This document shows, in pieces, positions 36,176-45,454 of a DNA stretch of 49,185 bases. Within the stretch, counting starts at the first letter, position 1. The number at the start of each line of letters is the position of its first letter. Position numbers and translations under genes: made by a program. Below the pieces are notes generated by a model. That model was not told the origin of the DNA. It saw only the letters and a program-made list of their open reading frames with translations, and searched no databases. Source of the DNA: Bacteroidaceae bacterium (lineage in GTDB: Bacteria; Bacteroidota; Bacteroidia; Bacteroidales; Bacteroidaceae); contig JAFXVS010000029.1 in the NCBI GenBank assembly GCA_017534815.1, positions 1 to 49,185 of the forward strand, given 5' to 3'.

Positions 36176-36841
36176 ATGGCAAAGGTACAAATTGAATCCA
36201 CATGGCTCGAGAAACTGCAACCAGAGTTTGACAAGCCTTATTTCGAACAATTGATCCAGTTCGTGAAGGCTGAGTATGCTCAGGGTACATGCTATCCTCC
36301 AGGCGCACTCATCTTTAACGCTTTCAATCTCTGCCCATTGCCTAAGGTGAAGGTGGTGCTTATAGGACAAGACCCCTATCACGAACCCCAACAGGCTCAT
36401 GGTTTGTGCTTTTCCGTCAATGATGGCATACCCTTTCCCCCATCACTCCGCAATATCTTTCAGGAGATTCAGACAGACCTGGGTAAACCGATTCCACAGT
36501 CTGGCAATTTGACTCGATGGGCTGAACAGGGTGTTCTGCTGCTCAATGCCACCTTGACTGTTCGTGCGCATGCTGCTGCCAGCCATCAGAAGCGTGGATG
36601 GGAGGAATTCACGGATGCGGTCATTCGTCTGGTCAGTGCTGAACGGGAACATGTAGTTTTCATCCTTTGGGGCAGTTATGCACAGAGTAAGGCGTCGCTG
36701 ATAGATGCCTCTAAACATTGCATTCTGCGTTCCGCACATCCATCACCACTATCTGCTTATCGTGGATTTTTCGGTAATCACCATTTCAGCATTTGCAATC
36801 AATATTTACAACAACATGAAATAAAACCCATCAATTGGTAA
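36176..36841 (+). CDS. ung: Uracil-DNA glycosylase
   Basis: A 221-residue family 1 UNG that removes uracil from DNA. The active site is GQDPYH with Asp66, and His188 lies in HPSPLSAYRGFFG. The product is intact and of standard length. It follows PqqD by 43 bases, with the repeat-rich spacer between. Confidence 0.96.
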   Translation: MAKVQIESTWLEKLQPEFDKPYFEQLIQFVKAEYAQGTCYPPGALIFNAFNLCPLPKVKVVLIGQDPYHEPQQAHGLCFSVNDGIPFPPSLRNIFQEIQTDLGKPIPQSGNLTRWAEQGVLLLNATLTVRAHAAASHQKRGWEEFTDAVIRLVSAEREHVVFILWGSYAQSKASLIDASKHCILRSAHPSPLSAYRGFFGNHHFSICNQYLQQHEIKPINW

Positions 36842-36845
36842 GAAC

Positions 36846-38072
36846 GTGAGAAGGATTATATTCATATTGATGCTCTGTGTCCCGTTGATGTCATCCATTG
36901 TGCATGCACAGACCTCCGACTCTCTGATGGCAGCTCATCTGCGGTCGAGGGGTGTGAACATCTACGATGGTAATTCCGTGCATCTGTTGAAGACGGGGCA
37001 TGATAAATTTGAGGATCTATTTGAAGCGGTGCGTAATGCCCAATCGTTCATCCATCTTGAATACTTCAATTTCCGCAACGATTCCATCGCAGGACTTCTC
37101 TTCCATCTATTGGCGCAGAAAGCAGCTGAAGGGGTGGAGGTGCGTGCGCTCTACGATGCTTTTGGCAATTCTTCCAACAATCAACCAATCAAAGCCCACA
37201 TGCACGATTCTATCAATGCCTTGGGCATCAAGTTGGTGAAGTTCGATCCCATCCGTTTCCCATGGGTGAATCACATCATTCCACGTGATCACAGAAAGAT
37301 TGTGGTCATCGATGGAAAGATTGCCTATACGGGTGGTATGAACGTGGCCGATTATTATATCGAAGGCATTCCAGAGATTGGTGATTGGCACGATATGCAC
37401 ATGCACATCGAGGGACCCGTGGTGAACGAATTGCACGACATCTTCTGTCGTATGTGGTACAAAGCCACCAAGGAACTCATTTCAGGAGCCAAGTATTTCC
37501 CTGCTGAAATTCCGAGCAATGACAACCAACGTTTGGCTATCATTGACCGTCATACAGGGAAGACGCCAGATGCTATCCGTGACCTCTTTGCAGAGATGCT
37601 CAACACGGCTCAACATAAGGTGCTTCTCATCAATCCGTATTTTGTGCCCACCCATCGTGTAAGGAAAGCGCTGAAGCGTGCCATCGACCGTGGAGTGGAT
37701 GTACAGATACTGCTTTCTGCCAAGAGCGATATTCCTCTGACACCAGAAGCATCCCATTATGTGGGAAATAATCTGGCAAAGCGAGGTGCCAAGGTTTATC
37801 TCTTCCACGGCGGTTTCCATCATACGAAAATCATGATGATAGATGACCTCTATTGCACGGTAGGTTCCAGCAATATGGATGCTCGTTCTTTACGTTGCGA
37901 CTACGAGGTCAACACCGTCATCTTCAGCAAGAAGACCACCCAAGAACTGACTGACCTCTTCAACGAGCAACTCAAGTCAGCCACTCCTATGGAGAAGGGC
38001 TATTGGAGCACACGTACCACAGGCAAGAAGTTCCAAGGTTGGTTTGGTAACCTCCTCACCCCCTTCCTCTAA
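36846..38072 (+). CDS. Exported phospholipase D / cardiolipin-synthase-type protein
   Basis: A 408-residue protein from GTG 36846 (MRRIIFILMLCVP). It has a cleavable signal peptide (cut after VHA, residue 21) instead of the two N-terminal membrane helices of standard cardiolipin synthases. Both HKD motifs are complete: His149-Lys151-Asp156 (HRKIVVID) and His326-Lys328-Asp333 (HTKIMMID). It is therefore probably active, but at the periplasmic face of the membrane. Substrate and product are inferred only from the family. It starts 4 bases after ung. Confidence 0.85.
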   Translation: MRRIIFILMLCVPLMSSIVHAQTSDSLMAAHLRSRGVNIYDGNSVHLLKTGHDKFEDLFEAVRNAQSFIHLEYFNFRNDSIAGLLFHLLAQKAAEGVEVRALYDAFGNSSNNQPIKAHMHDSINALGIKLVKFDPIRFPWVNHIIPRDHRKIVVIDGKIAYTGGMNVADYYIEGIPEIGDWHDMHMHIEGPVVNELHDIFCRMWYKATKELISGAKYFPAEIPSNDNQRLAIIDRHTGKTPDAIRDLFAEMLNTAQHKVLLINPYFVPTHRVRKALKRAIDRGVDVQILLSAKSDIPLTPEASHYVGNNLAKRGAKVYLFHGGFHHTKIMMIDDLYCTVGSSNMDARSLRCDYEVNTVIFSKKTTQELTDLFNEQLKSATPMEKGYWSTRTTGKKFQGWFGNLLTPFL

Positions 38073-38091
38073 ACTCTAACCCCTCAACTAT

Positions 38092-39579
38092 ATGAAGCGT
38101 ATTCTATTACTTTTAGTTGTTGTTTTCTCATTTTTAGTTTCCTACGCAGCAAACCCCAAACGTGAGTTTCGCGGCGCATGGATTCAGTGTGTCAATGGAC
38201 AATATCTTGGCAAAACACCAGCTCAGCTTCGCCAGATGCTCTCCAATCAACTCGACACTCTTCAGCTGTGTGGCATCAATGCCATCCTCTTTCAAGTGCG
38301 TGCTGAGGGAGATGCTCTCTACGAGTCTTCTTATGAGCCTTGGTCACGTTATCTGACAGGCACACAGGGGGTGGCTCCTGCCGATGGCTGGGATCCTCTC
38401 GCTTGGATGGTTGCTGAATGTCACAAACGTGAGATGGAATGTCATGCATGGATCAATCCTTATCGTGCCAAGACCAAAGGAACGACAGCTTTGGCTCCTA
38501 ACCATGCTATGGTGCGCCATCCTGAGCGTATGTTTGAATACGACGGGCTCTACATCTTCAATCCTGCGATTCCTGAGAACCGCACCTACACCTGCATGGT
38601 GGTGGAGGATATCCTTGAGCATTACGATGTTGATGGCATCCACATGGATGATTATTTCTATCCATACCCAGTAAAAGGACTTCCCTTGCCAGACCAATCT
38701 TTCTATGAGGCTGATCCACGTGGCTTCTCGTCCATTGAAGATTGGCGACGTGACAATGTCAACCTGCTCATCCGTGACCTCCATGAACTGGTACATGACA
38801 TCAAACCATGGGTGAAATTCGGCATATCTCCCTTCGGCATCTATCGCAACAGCCCTACAGGACAGAACTGCAAAGAGGGTAGTGCCACCTCGGGTACCCA
38901 GAATTATGATGACCTCTATGCTGACATCGTCTATTGGGTGAAGCAGGGATGGATTGACTATAACATTCCACAGGTCTATTGGAATCTCGGCACCAAGGCT
39001 GCTGACTACGAAGTGTTGGTGAATTGGTGGAACGACTATTGCGGAGACCGTCCGCTTTTCATTGGACAGGACATTGAACGTACGGTGCAGGGCGTTGATC
39101 CCAATAACCCAAACTCCCATCAGATGCTCATCAAGTATAACCTCCAGCGTTCTCTTCCCAACATTCAAGGCTCCTGCCAATGGTATGCCGCCGCTTGTGT
39201 CAACAATCCTGGAAACTATCGAACGGTACTTCAACAGGTCTATCATTCTACACCTGCGCTCCAGCCTTTGATGCCTTTCATAGACAAGAAGGCGCCGGGT
39301 AAACCCAAGAATGTGAAGGCTGCCAAGTACGCTATGTCTGGTACCGTCCTTACGTGGGGGGCTCCCAATGCCAAGAAAGAACTTGACCGTGCACGACAGT
39401 ACGTTGTTTATCTATTCGAGAAAGGAGAGAAAATCAATTTGGAGGATGCTGACCACATCAAAGCCATTACCAGTGCCCATACCATCACACTTCCTGATTT
39501 GGAAAAGGGCTCCACACTTGTGGTCACAGCGCTCGACCGTCTTCACAACGAATCCAAACCCGTGAAGGTGAAACTCTAA
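38092..39579 (+). CDS. GH10-like (DUF187/GHL10) secreted hydrolase
   Basis: A 495-residue protein with a signal peptide (cut after SYA, residue 19), a TIM-barrel glycosylhydrolase-like domain and a C-terminal FN3-like domain (from about 397). Typical GHL10 features are EFRGAWIQCVNG near the N-terminus, LFQVRAEGDALY and the acidic motif HMDDYFYPYP (Asp186/Asp187). The family is poorly characterised; some members act on peptidoglycan-related sugars. It is the last plus-strand gene before a terminator. Confidence 0.86.
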   Translation: MKRILLLLVVVFSFLVSYAANPKREFRGAWIQCVNGQYLGKTPAQLRQMLSNQLDTLQLCGINAILFQVRAEGDALYESSYEPWSRYLTGTQGVAPADGWDPLAWMVAECHKREMECHAWINPYRAKTKGTTALAPNHAMVRHPERMFEYDGLYIFNPAIPENRTYTCMVVEDILEHYDVDGIHMDDYFYPYPVKGLPLPDQSFYEADPRGFSSIEDWRRDNVNLLIRDLHELVHDIKPWVKFGISPFGIYRNSPTGQNCKEGSATSGTQNYDDLYADIVYWVKQGWIDYNIPQVYWNLGTKAADYEVLVNWWNDYCGDRPLFIGQDIERTVQGVDPNNPNSHQMLIKYNLQRSLPNIQGSCQWYAAACVNNPGNYRTVLQQVYHSTPALQPLMPFIDKKAPGKPKNVKAAKYAMSGTVLTWGAPNAKKELDRARQYVVYLFEKGEKINLEDADHIKAITSAHTITLPDLEKGSTLVVTALDRLHNESKPVKVKL

Positions 39580-39583
39580 GAAT

Positions 39584-39615
39584 AAGGCTTTCCTTTGGAG
39601 GAAGGCCTTTTTTAT
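39584..39615 (+). terminator. Terminator after the GH10-like gene
   Basis: AAGGCTTTCCT pairs with AGGAAGGCCTT (11 bp, one G-U) around a 4-base loop, followed by a run of Ts. On the minus strand the flanking run is weaker, so it acts mainly on the plus-strand transcript. Confidence 0.8.
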
Positions 39616-40637
39616 TTCTTTGATGATTGACGATTCCCGACTTTTATCAGCAACAGACCGAGGGCGGTGAAGAAGAGTTCGCGGACGCGGCAGATGATGC
39701 TGACGAACATGCCGATGTCAGCGGTCATCCCCATTTGGGCGACGGACATGGCAAAGCCGCCTTCTCGTCCGCCGAGTTGGAGTGGCAGGAAGAAGAGCAG
39801 ATTGGCGAAGAGGCTTGTGAAGGAAAGAATGAGGAAGGCATAGACGAAAGTGAGTGTTCCTCCTGTACCTGCATCGAAGAGGAGTAGCATGAAGTAAATC
39901 TCGAAACTCTGGAGCGTGCGACCAATGTACTCAAGAGCGAAGCTGGCGTAGAAACTGCGTTGGTTTTGCCCCTGTAGTTCAGATATCTGACGGTCTATCT
40001 TTTGGAGGTCTTCTTGATGATTTTCAGCAAAGGTGCGCGCCCAGCGTTTCAGTCCTGGTATATGGCTGAGAAACCGGATAAGTTTGACGACCATACCATT
40101 CTTGTAGCCGCGGATGAAGAGATAGATGCCTCCACCGCAGAAGCAGGTCATGAAGAAGAGGACGATGCCCATGCCGATATCGATGGGCAGGATGTGGAAA
40201 AGGGCGAGAGCAACATAGATGATGATGCTGGTTGTCCAGAACCAGAAGTGGGCAAAGATGTGCATCATGGCAAAGAGCAGCACGCTGGAGGTGGCGCGCT
40301 GGGTGCCAATGAATGGCTTGAGTTCCATGATTTTGTAGGGTTCACCACCCATGAGTCCAGCAGGTGTGGCGTAGTTGAGAGCGAAGCCTGTGATGGTGAG
40401 CTTGAGGATTCGCCAGAAGGGGATAGGGCATGGACCTGAACCGCGGATGATGATGCGCCAAGTCCATGCGTTCATGATGTAGAGGATGATCCAAAGCCCG
40501 AGGATTGCCCAAAGCCAATAGCCTGCATGACAAATGTCTGCCCAGAGTTGGGCGAAGGACACCTTGAAAGTGAACAGCATCACGATGACCGCAATGAGTC
40601 CGAAGGCGAAAAAGATGTTGCGGGTCTTGTTCTTCAT
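39612..40637 (-). CDS. Lysylphosphatidylglycerol synthase TM region / flippase-like membrane protein
   Basis: A 341-residue integral membrane protein with about 8 hydrophobic segments. The family features include ALNYATPAGLMGGEPYKIM and the late LPLQLGGREGGFAMS segment, as in the UPF0104/YbhN group. Such proteins are thought to move lipids or lipid-linked intermediates between leaflets. It lies 21 bases after pdxA. Its transcript ends close to the neighbouring terminator. Confidence 0.82.
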   Translation of the reverse strand: MKNKTRNIFFAFGLIAVIVMLFTFKVSFAQLWADICHAGYWLWAILGLWIILYIMNAWTWRIIIRGSGPCPIPFWRILKLTITGFALNYATPAGLMGGEPYKIMELKPFIGTQRATSSVLLFAMMHIFAHFWFWTTSIIIYVALALFHILPIDIGMGIVLFFMTCFCGGGIYLFIRGYKNGMVVKLIRFLSHIPGLKRWARTFAENHQEDLQKIDRQISELQGQNQRSFYASFALEYIGRTLQSFEIYFMLLLFDAGTGGTLTFVYAFLILSFTSLFANLLFFLPLQLGGREGGFAMSVAQMGMTADIGMFVSIICRVRELFFTALGLLLIKVGNRQSSKK

Positions 40638-40658
40638 AAAGTGAAAAACAAAAAACTT

Positions 40659-41747
40659 TTAGTTCTCCTCTTCTTCCACTTGGTCGAGTTTCAATTTGTC
40701 AGAATCGTCGTGCTTGGCGACGTACTGCTTCTGGAGGGGATTGGAACGTTCCTTGTCGAAACGCATACGGTTGCGAGCCACATCAATGGCGGTGTAGATG
40801 GCTTGGCGGAGGGGCTGCACGTCTTCAAGCATACTCTTGCCTGCTATGTCGTAGCCGACACCGATGGCTGGTGCTGTGCGCAGGATAGGAAGACCGGCTG
40901 TGTAGTTGATGCCTTCGTCGTGAGCGATGGACTTGAAAGCTGAGATACCTTGGTCATAGTACATGGCGAGAACAGCATCGAAGTGCTTGTGGTTTTCAGT
41001 TCCGAAGAATTCGTCGGCAGGGTAGGGACCTACACAACGGACACCACGTTTGAAGAGTTCATCGATGACGGGCTTGATGATTTCCTGCTCTTCCTTGTCA
41101 TCAGCATGAGGGTTGAGCGCCAGCACCGCGATGCGTGGGTTGTCGATGAAGAAGTCGCGCTTCAGGGTATTGTGCAGGATGACGAGCCGTTCTGCCAGCG
41201 AATCCTTGGTGATGTGAGCAGGGATTTCGGAGACAGGCATTTTGTCGGTGGCGAGGGCGATACGAAGGTTTCCTGAGATGAATATCTTCAGCGCCTTCCT
41301 TTCCTGACCTGTAACCTCTTCGATATAGGTCGTCTGACCCTTGAAAGTCTTTCCTTCCGCAAGTTGGATGGTGGCGTTGTTGATTGGCGATGTGACGAGG
41401 GCGTCAATCTTCCCTTCTTGCAAGTCGGCCAATGCGGCATCTAAGGAGATGAGTGCTGCCTGACCCGCCTCGTCTGTGGCCTGTCCGAGTTCTATCTTCG
41501 ATTCATCTTCGCCGAAGCAGTTGACCATATTGAGGTGTCCTTCCTTGGCTCTGTCTGCTGAATCTACCACCTGAAAACTGGTCTGCAGACCGAGACTCTT
41601 ACGGTGGTAGGTTGCCACCTTGGGGGAACCGTAAATGACTGGCGTGCAGAGGGACGCCATTTCTTCTGTCTCGAATGTATTCAGTATCAGTTCGTAGCCG
41701 ATACCATTGATGTCACCTTGTGTGATGCCTATTTTAATTCTTTCCAT
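40659..41747 (-). CDS. pdxA: PdxA-like dehydrogenase with altered active site
   Basis: A 362-residue PdxA homologue, started at ATG 41747 within the tail of the previous gene (14-base overlap). PdxA oxidises 4-phosphohydroxy-threonine for vitamin B6. The fold is clear (ITQGDINGIGYE, ALNPHADD, FDAVLAMYYDQG). Compared with E. coli PdxA, the metal-ligand position in TTHLP reads TDKMP (Lys169), that in MYHDQG reads MYYDQG (Tyr264), and the substrate His in TGHTEF reads KGQTTY (Gln138). His214 is kept. TSxDHGT reads TAPAIGV. A catalytic defect or a changed substrate is possible. Confidence 0.82.
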   Translation of the reverse strand: MERIKIGITQGDINGIGYELILNTFETEEMASLCTPVIYGSPKVATYHRKSLGLQTSFQVVDSADRAKEGHLNMVNCFGEDESKIELGQATDEAGQAALISLDAALADLQEGKIDALVTSPINNATIQLAEGKTFKGQTTYIEEVTGQERKALKIFISGNLRIALATDKMPVSEIPAHITKDSLAERLVILHNTLKRDFFIDNPRIAVLALNPHADDKEEQEIIKPVIDELFKRGVRCVGPYPADEFFGTENHKHFDAVLAMYYDQGISAFKSIAHDEGINYTAGLPILRTAPAIGVGYDIAGKSMLEDVQPLRQAIYTAIDVARNRMRFDKERSNPLQKQYVAKHDDSDKLKLDQVEEEEN

Positions 41748-42768
41748 TATCTTGTTTGTCACTTGGAGTTTCTAATGTATATAGTGCCGCTTCGAGTCTG
41801 CGGATCATGGTGCGCTTCATCTTGTCGGGCGCATAGACGAATCCCTCGACTACGATGACACGGTTGTTCTTCTGGTCAAGTCTTGTATGACTGACAAAGG
41901 GACCGCCCATCGCGTCGTTGCGCATTTCCCAAAGACCACGTGCTTCCATCGCGAACTCACCGTTCACCGTGATGTTCTTTGTCCATACGAACTCGGCATT
42001 GGTCTGCATCCATTGTGTAGGCTTTTCGCCTGGGATGTTGCGCTTCATCATCGTGTCGCGCAGGGCGATGTAAGGTCCCTTCGTGAACATCTTCTCGCTC
42101 ACGTAGGGTAGGGAATAGATGCAGATGTTCTGGATGGAGGAAAGGCCGTCGTCACTTGCCCAGATGAAATCCTCGCCCACCTTCATCTTCTTGATATCGA
42201 CAGGGATGTAGAACTCGCAGTCGAACATCTCCTTCACTTTCTTGGCAAACTTCACGTTGTGCTGGAAATAGAGGTCATTGGCGGTGCGGTTGATTTCCTC
42301 GCTGGCGATGAGTCCCTCGATACCTTTGGCATGCTCCGTGATATAAACGGAAGCCTCCACCTGATTGGGGGCATTGAGCGTCAGGATCATCTGCGGCGTG
42401 GAGTGCACATCCTTCTCCACCGTCAGTTTCGCTTTCGTGTATTCGCGTCCAATCTGGATGCGGAAGATGTTGCGGAACAGGTTCGTGATTTTGTCATAAT
42501 GCGCCAGGGTGATATGGCTCTTATGGAACTGCGGTTCTTGCTGAGGAAGTCCCAGCAGAGGCTTGTCGAGTACACGCTGCAGCGCGGCTCCTGCATAGCC
42601 GTTCCACACGCTGTCATCTGCCACCACCATCACCTCGTAGGGATTGCCCGACGACACGGGGGTGAGCAGGCTGGCACTCCTGCGGCGACGTCCATTCTTC
42701 GTGGGTTCATCGCAGGCGGCAAAGGTCAGGGCGACCAGCATCAGTATGGCAAAGATTTTTAGTTTCAT
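41734..42768 (-). CDS. DUF4837 family lipoprotein
   Basis: A 344-residue lipoprotein (signal to Cys19 in FAACDEP) followed by a basic linker (GRRRRSASL) and the DUF4837 domain, with segments such as GNPYEVMVVADDSVWNG and the C-terminal NRVIVVEGFVYAPDKMKRT. Function unknown in the phylum. It is commonly found beside rlmN and is encoded between rlmN and pdxA here. It overlaps pdxA by 14 bases. Confidence 0.86.
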   Translation of the reverse strand: MKLKIFAILMLVALTFAACDEPTKNGRRRRSASLLTPVSSGNPYEVMVVADDSVWNGYAGAALQRVLDKPLLGLPQQEPQFHKSHITLAHYDKITNLFRNIFRIQIGREYTKAKLTVEKDVHSTPQMILTLNAPNQVEASVYITEHAKGIEGLIASEEINRTANDLYFQHNVKFAKKVKEMFDCEFYIPVDIKKMKVGEDFIWASDDGLSSIQNICIYSLPYVSEKMFTKGPYIALRDTMMKRNIPGEKPTQWMQTNAEFVWTKNITVNGEFAMEARGLWEMRNDAMGGPFVSHTRLDQKNNRVIVVEGFVYAPDKMKRTMIRRLEAALYTLETPSDKQDNGKN

Positions 42769-42799
42769 GTAGTCGTTTTGACGTTTAGGTGTTATATCG

Positions 42800-43843
42800 T
42801 TATTCCGATGTTTGTCGGCTGGTGCTCAGCAATCCGCAGGCGGCTTCGATGTCTTGTCCTCTCGATGCACGTATTGTGGTGGGGATGCCATGATTGTTCA
42901 TGTAGTCGCGGAAGTGCTCCATCGTCTCCATCTCTACCTCCTTCAACGGCACGTCTGGAACCCGATGCCAGCGGATGAGGTTGACGCGACAGAAGAGTTC
43001 CCTCAGCAGTTTAGCCAGTTCCTTGGCATGCAGGGGCGAGTCGTTGGTGCCGCCAAACATCGTGTATTCGAAGGTGATGCGTCGTTGATGACTCCAGTCG
43101 TATTCCTTGAGTAATGCTACGATGTCGGCGATGGGGAATTGCTGTTCGGCAGGCATCAGTTGCAGACGTTGCTCATGGATGGGAGAGTGGAGCGACACAG
43201 CCACGTGACATTCGCTCTCATCCAGCAATCTCCGCATGTTCTTCTTCAATCCCACAGTCGAGATGGTGATGCGATGTGGACTCCAAGCCCAACCGTAGTC
43301 GGCAGTCAGAATCTCTGTCGATTTCAGCACATTGTCCAGGTTGTCGAGCGGTTCGCCTTGACCCATATAGACAATGTTGCTCAGCGGCGTCTTGCCTTCC
43401 TCTGCGATGAGCTGATCGACGGTATAGATTTGGTTGAGGATGTCCCTTACCGTCAGGTTGCCCTGCCATCCCTGCTTACCTGTCTGACAGAAGAGGCAGT
43501 TCATCTTGCATCCCACCTGACAGCTCACACACAGCGTGGCACGATCCCCCTCGGGGATGTAAACGGTCTCCACACACTTCCCGTTCTCAGTAGGGAAGAG
43601 ATACTTCACCGTCCCGTCCTTGCTGCGGCTTGTCTCCATCGGGGCAGCACATCCCACACAATACGACGCTGCCAACTTCTCGCGGTTTGCCTTGGAGATG
43701 TTGGTCATCTCATCAATGGTATGCACATGCTTGCCATACATCCACTCTGCCATTTGCTTGGCCGTGAATTTAGGCATAGAGAGTTGCAGGCACACGTCCT
43801 GCAACTCTACTAATGTCATACCTATGAGAGATGTCTTACTCAT
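42800..43843 (-). CDS. rlmN: Dual-specificity 23S rRNA/tRNA (adenine-C2)-methyltransferase
   Basis: A 347-residue radical SAM methylase that makes m2A2503 in 23S rRNA and m2A37 in tRNA. The iron-sulphur motif CKMNCLFC gives Cys112, Cys116 and Cys119. The conserved Cys105 precedes it, and the methyl-carrier cysteine is Cys336 (EAACGLLS). Length is normal. It is 31 bases upstream of the DUF4837 gene. The spacer before it carries a tandem palindromic repeat. Confidence 0.95.
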   Translation of the reverse strand: MSKTSLIGMTLVELQDVCLQLSMPKFTAKQMAEWMYGKHVHTIDEMTNISKANREKLAASYCVGCAAPMETSRSKDGTVKYLFPTENGKCVETVYIPEGDRATLCVSCQVGCKMNCLFCQTGKQGWQGNLTVRDILNQIYTVDQLIAEEGKTPLSNIVYMGQGEPLDNLDNVLKSTEILTADYGWAWSPHRITISTVGLKKNMRRLLDESECHVAVSLHSPIHEQRLQLMPAEQQFPIADIVALLKEYDWSHQRRITFEYTMFGGTNDSPLHAKELAKLLRELFCRVNLIRWHRVPDVPLKEVEMETMEHFRDYMNNHGIPTTIRASRGQDIEAACGLLSTSRQTSE

Positions 43844-43854
43844 TTATTATACTT

Positions 43855-43922
43855 GCCGGATGGAGAAAATCGCCCAGCGCGTGGGCTGGCCGGATGGAAA
43901 ACTACGCCCAGCGCGTGGGCTG
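43855..43922. repeat. 34-bp tandem duplication with GCCCA-GCGCG-TGGGC hairpins
   Basis: Two adjacent 34-base units (43855-43888 and 43889-43922) agree at about 30 of 34 positions. Each carries the palindrome GCCCAGCGCGTGGGC. The array fills the spacer between the glyA stop and the rlmN start. It looks like a REP-type extragenic palindrome rather than a terminator, since no T run follows on either strand. Confidence 0.85.
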
Positions 43923-43923
43923 G

Positions 43924-45204
43924 TTACCATGCAAAGAGAGGGTAGTTCTTCATGGTCTCGTTCACCTCGCCGCGAACCTTGGCAATAACAGCCTCGTTCT
44001 CTGGGTCGTTGAGCACCTCCTCAATCCAGGCGGCAATCTTCACCATGAGATCCTCCTTGGCACCACGCGTCGTGATGGCAGGTGTGCCAAGACGGAAGCC
44101 AGAAGTCTGGAAGGCAGAACGTGTGTCGAACGGTACCATGTTCTTGTTGATGGTGATATCAGCAGCCACGAGTGCATTCTCAGCCACCTTACCCGTCAGG
44201 TCAGGATATTTCGTGCGCAGGTCAACCAGCATAGAGTGGTTGTCAGTACCGCCGCTCACAATCGCGAAACCACGCTTCGTCAGCTCCTCAGCCAACACAG
44301 CAGCGTTCTTCTTCACCTGCTTAGCATACTCCTTGAACTCTGGCTTCAGCGCCTCGCCGAAAGCCACAGCCTTGGCAGCAATCACATGCTCCAGAGGACC
44401 GCCCTGCTGACCAGGGAACACGGCAGAGTTCAGCAGCTGAGACATCTTCTTCACCACACCCTTTGGCGTCGTGTAGCCCCAAGGATTGTCGAAGTCCTTG
44501 CCCAGCAGAATCAGACCGCCACGAGGACCACGCAGCGTCTTGTGCGTCGTTGTCGTCACGATGTGCGCATATTTCACAGGATTCTCTAGCAGACCTGCCG
44601 CGATGAGACCAGCAGGGTGAGCCATATCAATCATCAGCAGCGCACCCACCTCATCAGCAATCTTGCGCATGCGGGCATAATCCCACTCGCGGCTGTAGGC
44701 AGAACCACCACCGATGATGAGCTTAGGCTTGTGCTCCTTAGCGAGGGCTTCCATCTCATCATAGTCCACACGACCCGTCTCCTTGTTCAGGTTGTAGCCC
44801 ACAGGCTTGTAGAGGATACCTGAAGTGTTCACCAACGAACCGTGAGACAGGTGACCGCCGTGATCCAGATTCAGACCCATGAACACGTCGCCTGGCTTCA
44901 GCACAGCCAGCAGTACAGCAGCATTAGCCTGCGCACCAGAGTGAGGCTGCACGTTGGCATACTCAGCGCCGAACAACTGACAAGCGCGGTCGATGGCCAA
45001 CTGCTCAATCTCGTCCACCACCTGACATCCGCCGTAGTAGCGGTGGCCGGGGTAACCTTCTGCATACTTGTTAGTGCAGTAGCTGCCCATAGCTTCCATC
45101 ACCTGGTCGCTCACGAAGTTCTCCGATGCAATCAATTCGATGCCTTTCAGCTGACGCTGATGTTCCTTCTCAATCAATGAGAAGATGAGGTTGTCTCTTT
45201 CCAT
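43924..45204 (-). CDS. glyA: Serine hydroxymethyltransferase
   Basis: A 426-residue PLP enzyme converting serine and tetrahydrofolate to glycine and methylene-tetrahydrofolate. The PLP lysine is Lys222 ([14 protein letters not shown]). The N-terminal IELIASENF and [15 protein letters not shown] segments are canonical. It has a well-formed promoter at 45267-45298. The gene heads a minus-strand series that continues to rlmN. Confidence 0.97.
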   Translation of the reverse strand: MERDNLIFSLIEKEHQRQLKGIELIASENFVSDQVMEAMGSYCTNKYAEGYPGHRYYGGCQVVDEIEQLAIDRACQLFGAEYANVQPHSGAQANAAVLLAVLKPGDVFMGLNLDHGGHLSHGSLVNTSGILYKPVGYNLNKETGRVDYDEMEALAKEHKPKLIIGGGSAYSREWDYARMRKIADEVGALLMIDMAHPAGLIAAGLLENPVKYAHIVTTTTHKTLRGPRGGLILLGKDFDNPWGYTTPKGVVKKMSQLLNSAVFPGQQGGPLEHVIAAKAVAFGEALKPEFKEYAKQVKKNAAVLAEELTKRGFAIVSGGTDNHSMLVDLRTKYPDLTGKVAENALVAADITINKNMVPFDTRSAFQTSGFRLGTPAITTRGAKEDLMVKIAAWIEEVLNDPENEAVIAKVRGEVNETMKNYPLFAW

Positions 45205-45266
45205 TTTCCTTTAATTATAATAGTTTATGATTATTGTTTGCGTTGCATGTTCCAACTAAAAACGTG

Positions 45267-45298
45267 CAAAAGTACGAATAAATCCTGGAATGGGCAAA
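45267..45298 (-). promoter_or_regulatory. Promoter of glyA
   Basis: CAAAAGTA at 45267-45274 (TACTTTTG on the minus strand) and CAAA at 45295-45298 (TTTG), spacing 20, form a complete minus-strand consensus. The leader is about 55 bases. Confidence 0.65.
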
Positions 45299-45416
45299 TG
45301 AATGAAAAAAAAGTTATCCCTTTGCCGCGAAATAATCCCCTAAACCATTTATTTCTCCGAACCAATCCATGATGAAGAACCAATCTTTCGCCCCACCACA
45401 AAAAACTGAAGAATTA

Positions 45417-45448
45417 TTTGGAAGTGTGGAGAAAAGGGTGTACCTTTG
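45417..45448 (+). promoter_or_regulatory. Plus-strand promoter without a downstream gene
   Basis: TTTG at 45417-45420 and TACCTTTG at 45441-45448, spacing 20, match the consensus fully. The transcript would start near 45455 and reach a terminator about 110 bases later. Confidence 0.65.
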
Positions 45449-45454
45449 CATCAT

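Noticed and set aside
38344-39246. A 300-codon minus-strand frame opposite the GH10-like gene
   Set aside because: It is a shadow of the plus-strand gene, which has a signal peptide, conserved acidic motif and normal length.
40002-40439. Plus-strand frame rich in Glu/Asp opposite the flippase-like gene
   Set aside because: The acidic composition is what a reverse reading of a hydrophobic membrane gene produces; no start signals or domains.
43855-43922. A rho-independent terminator of glyA
   Set aside because: The hairpins are strong but no T run follows on the minus strand, and two near-identical units point to a repeat element.
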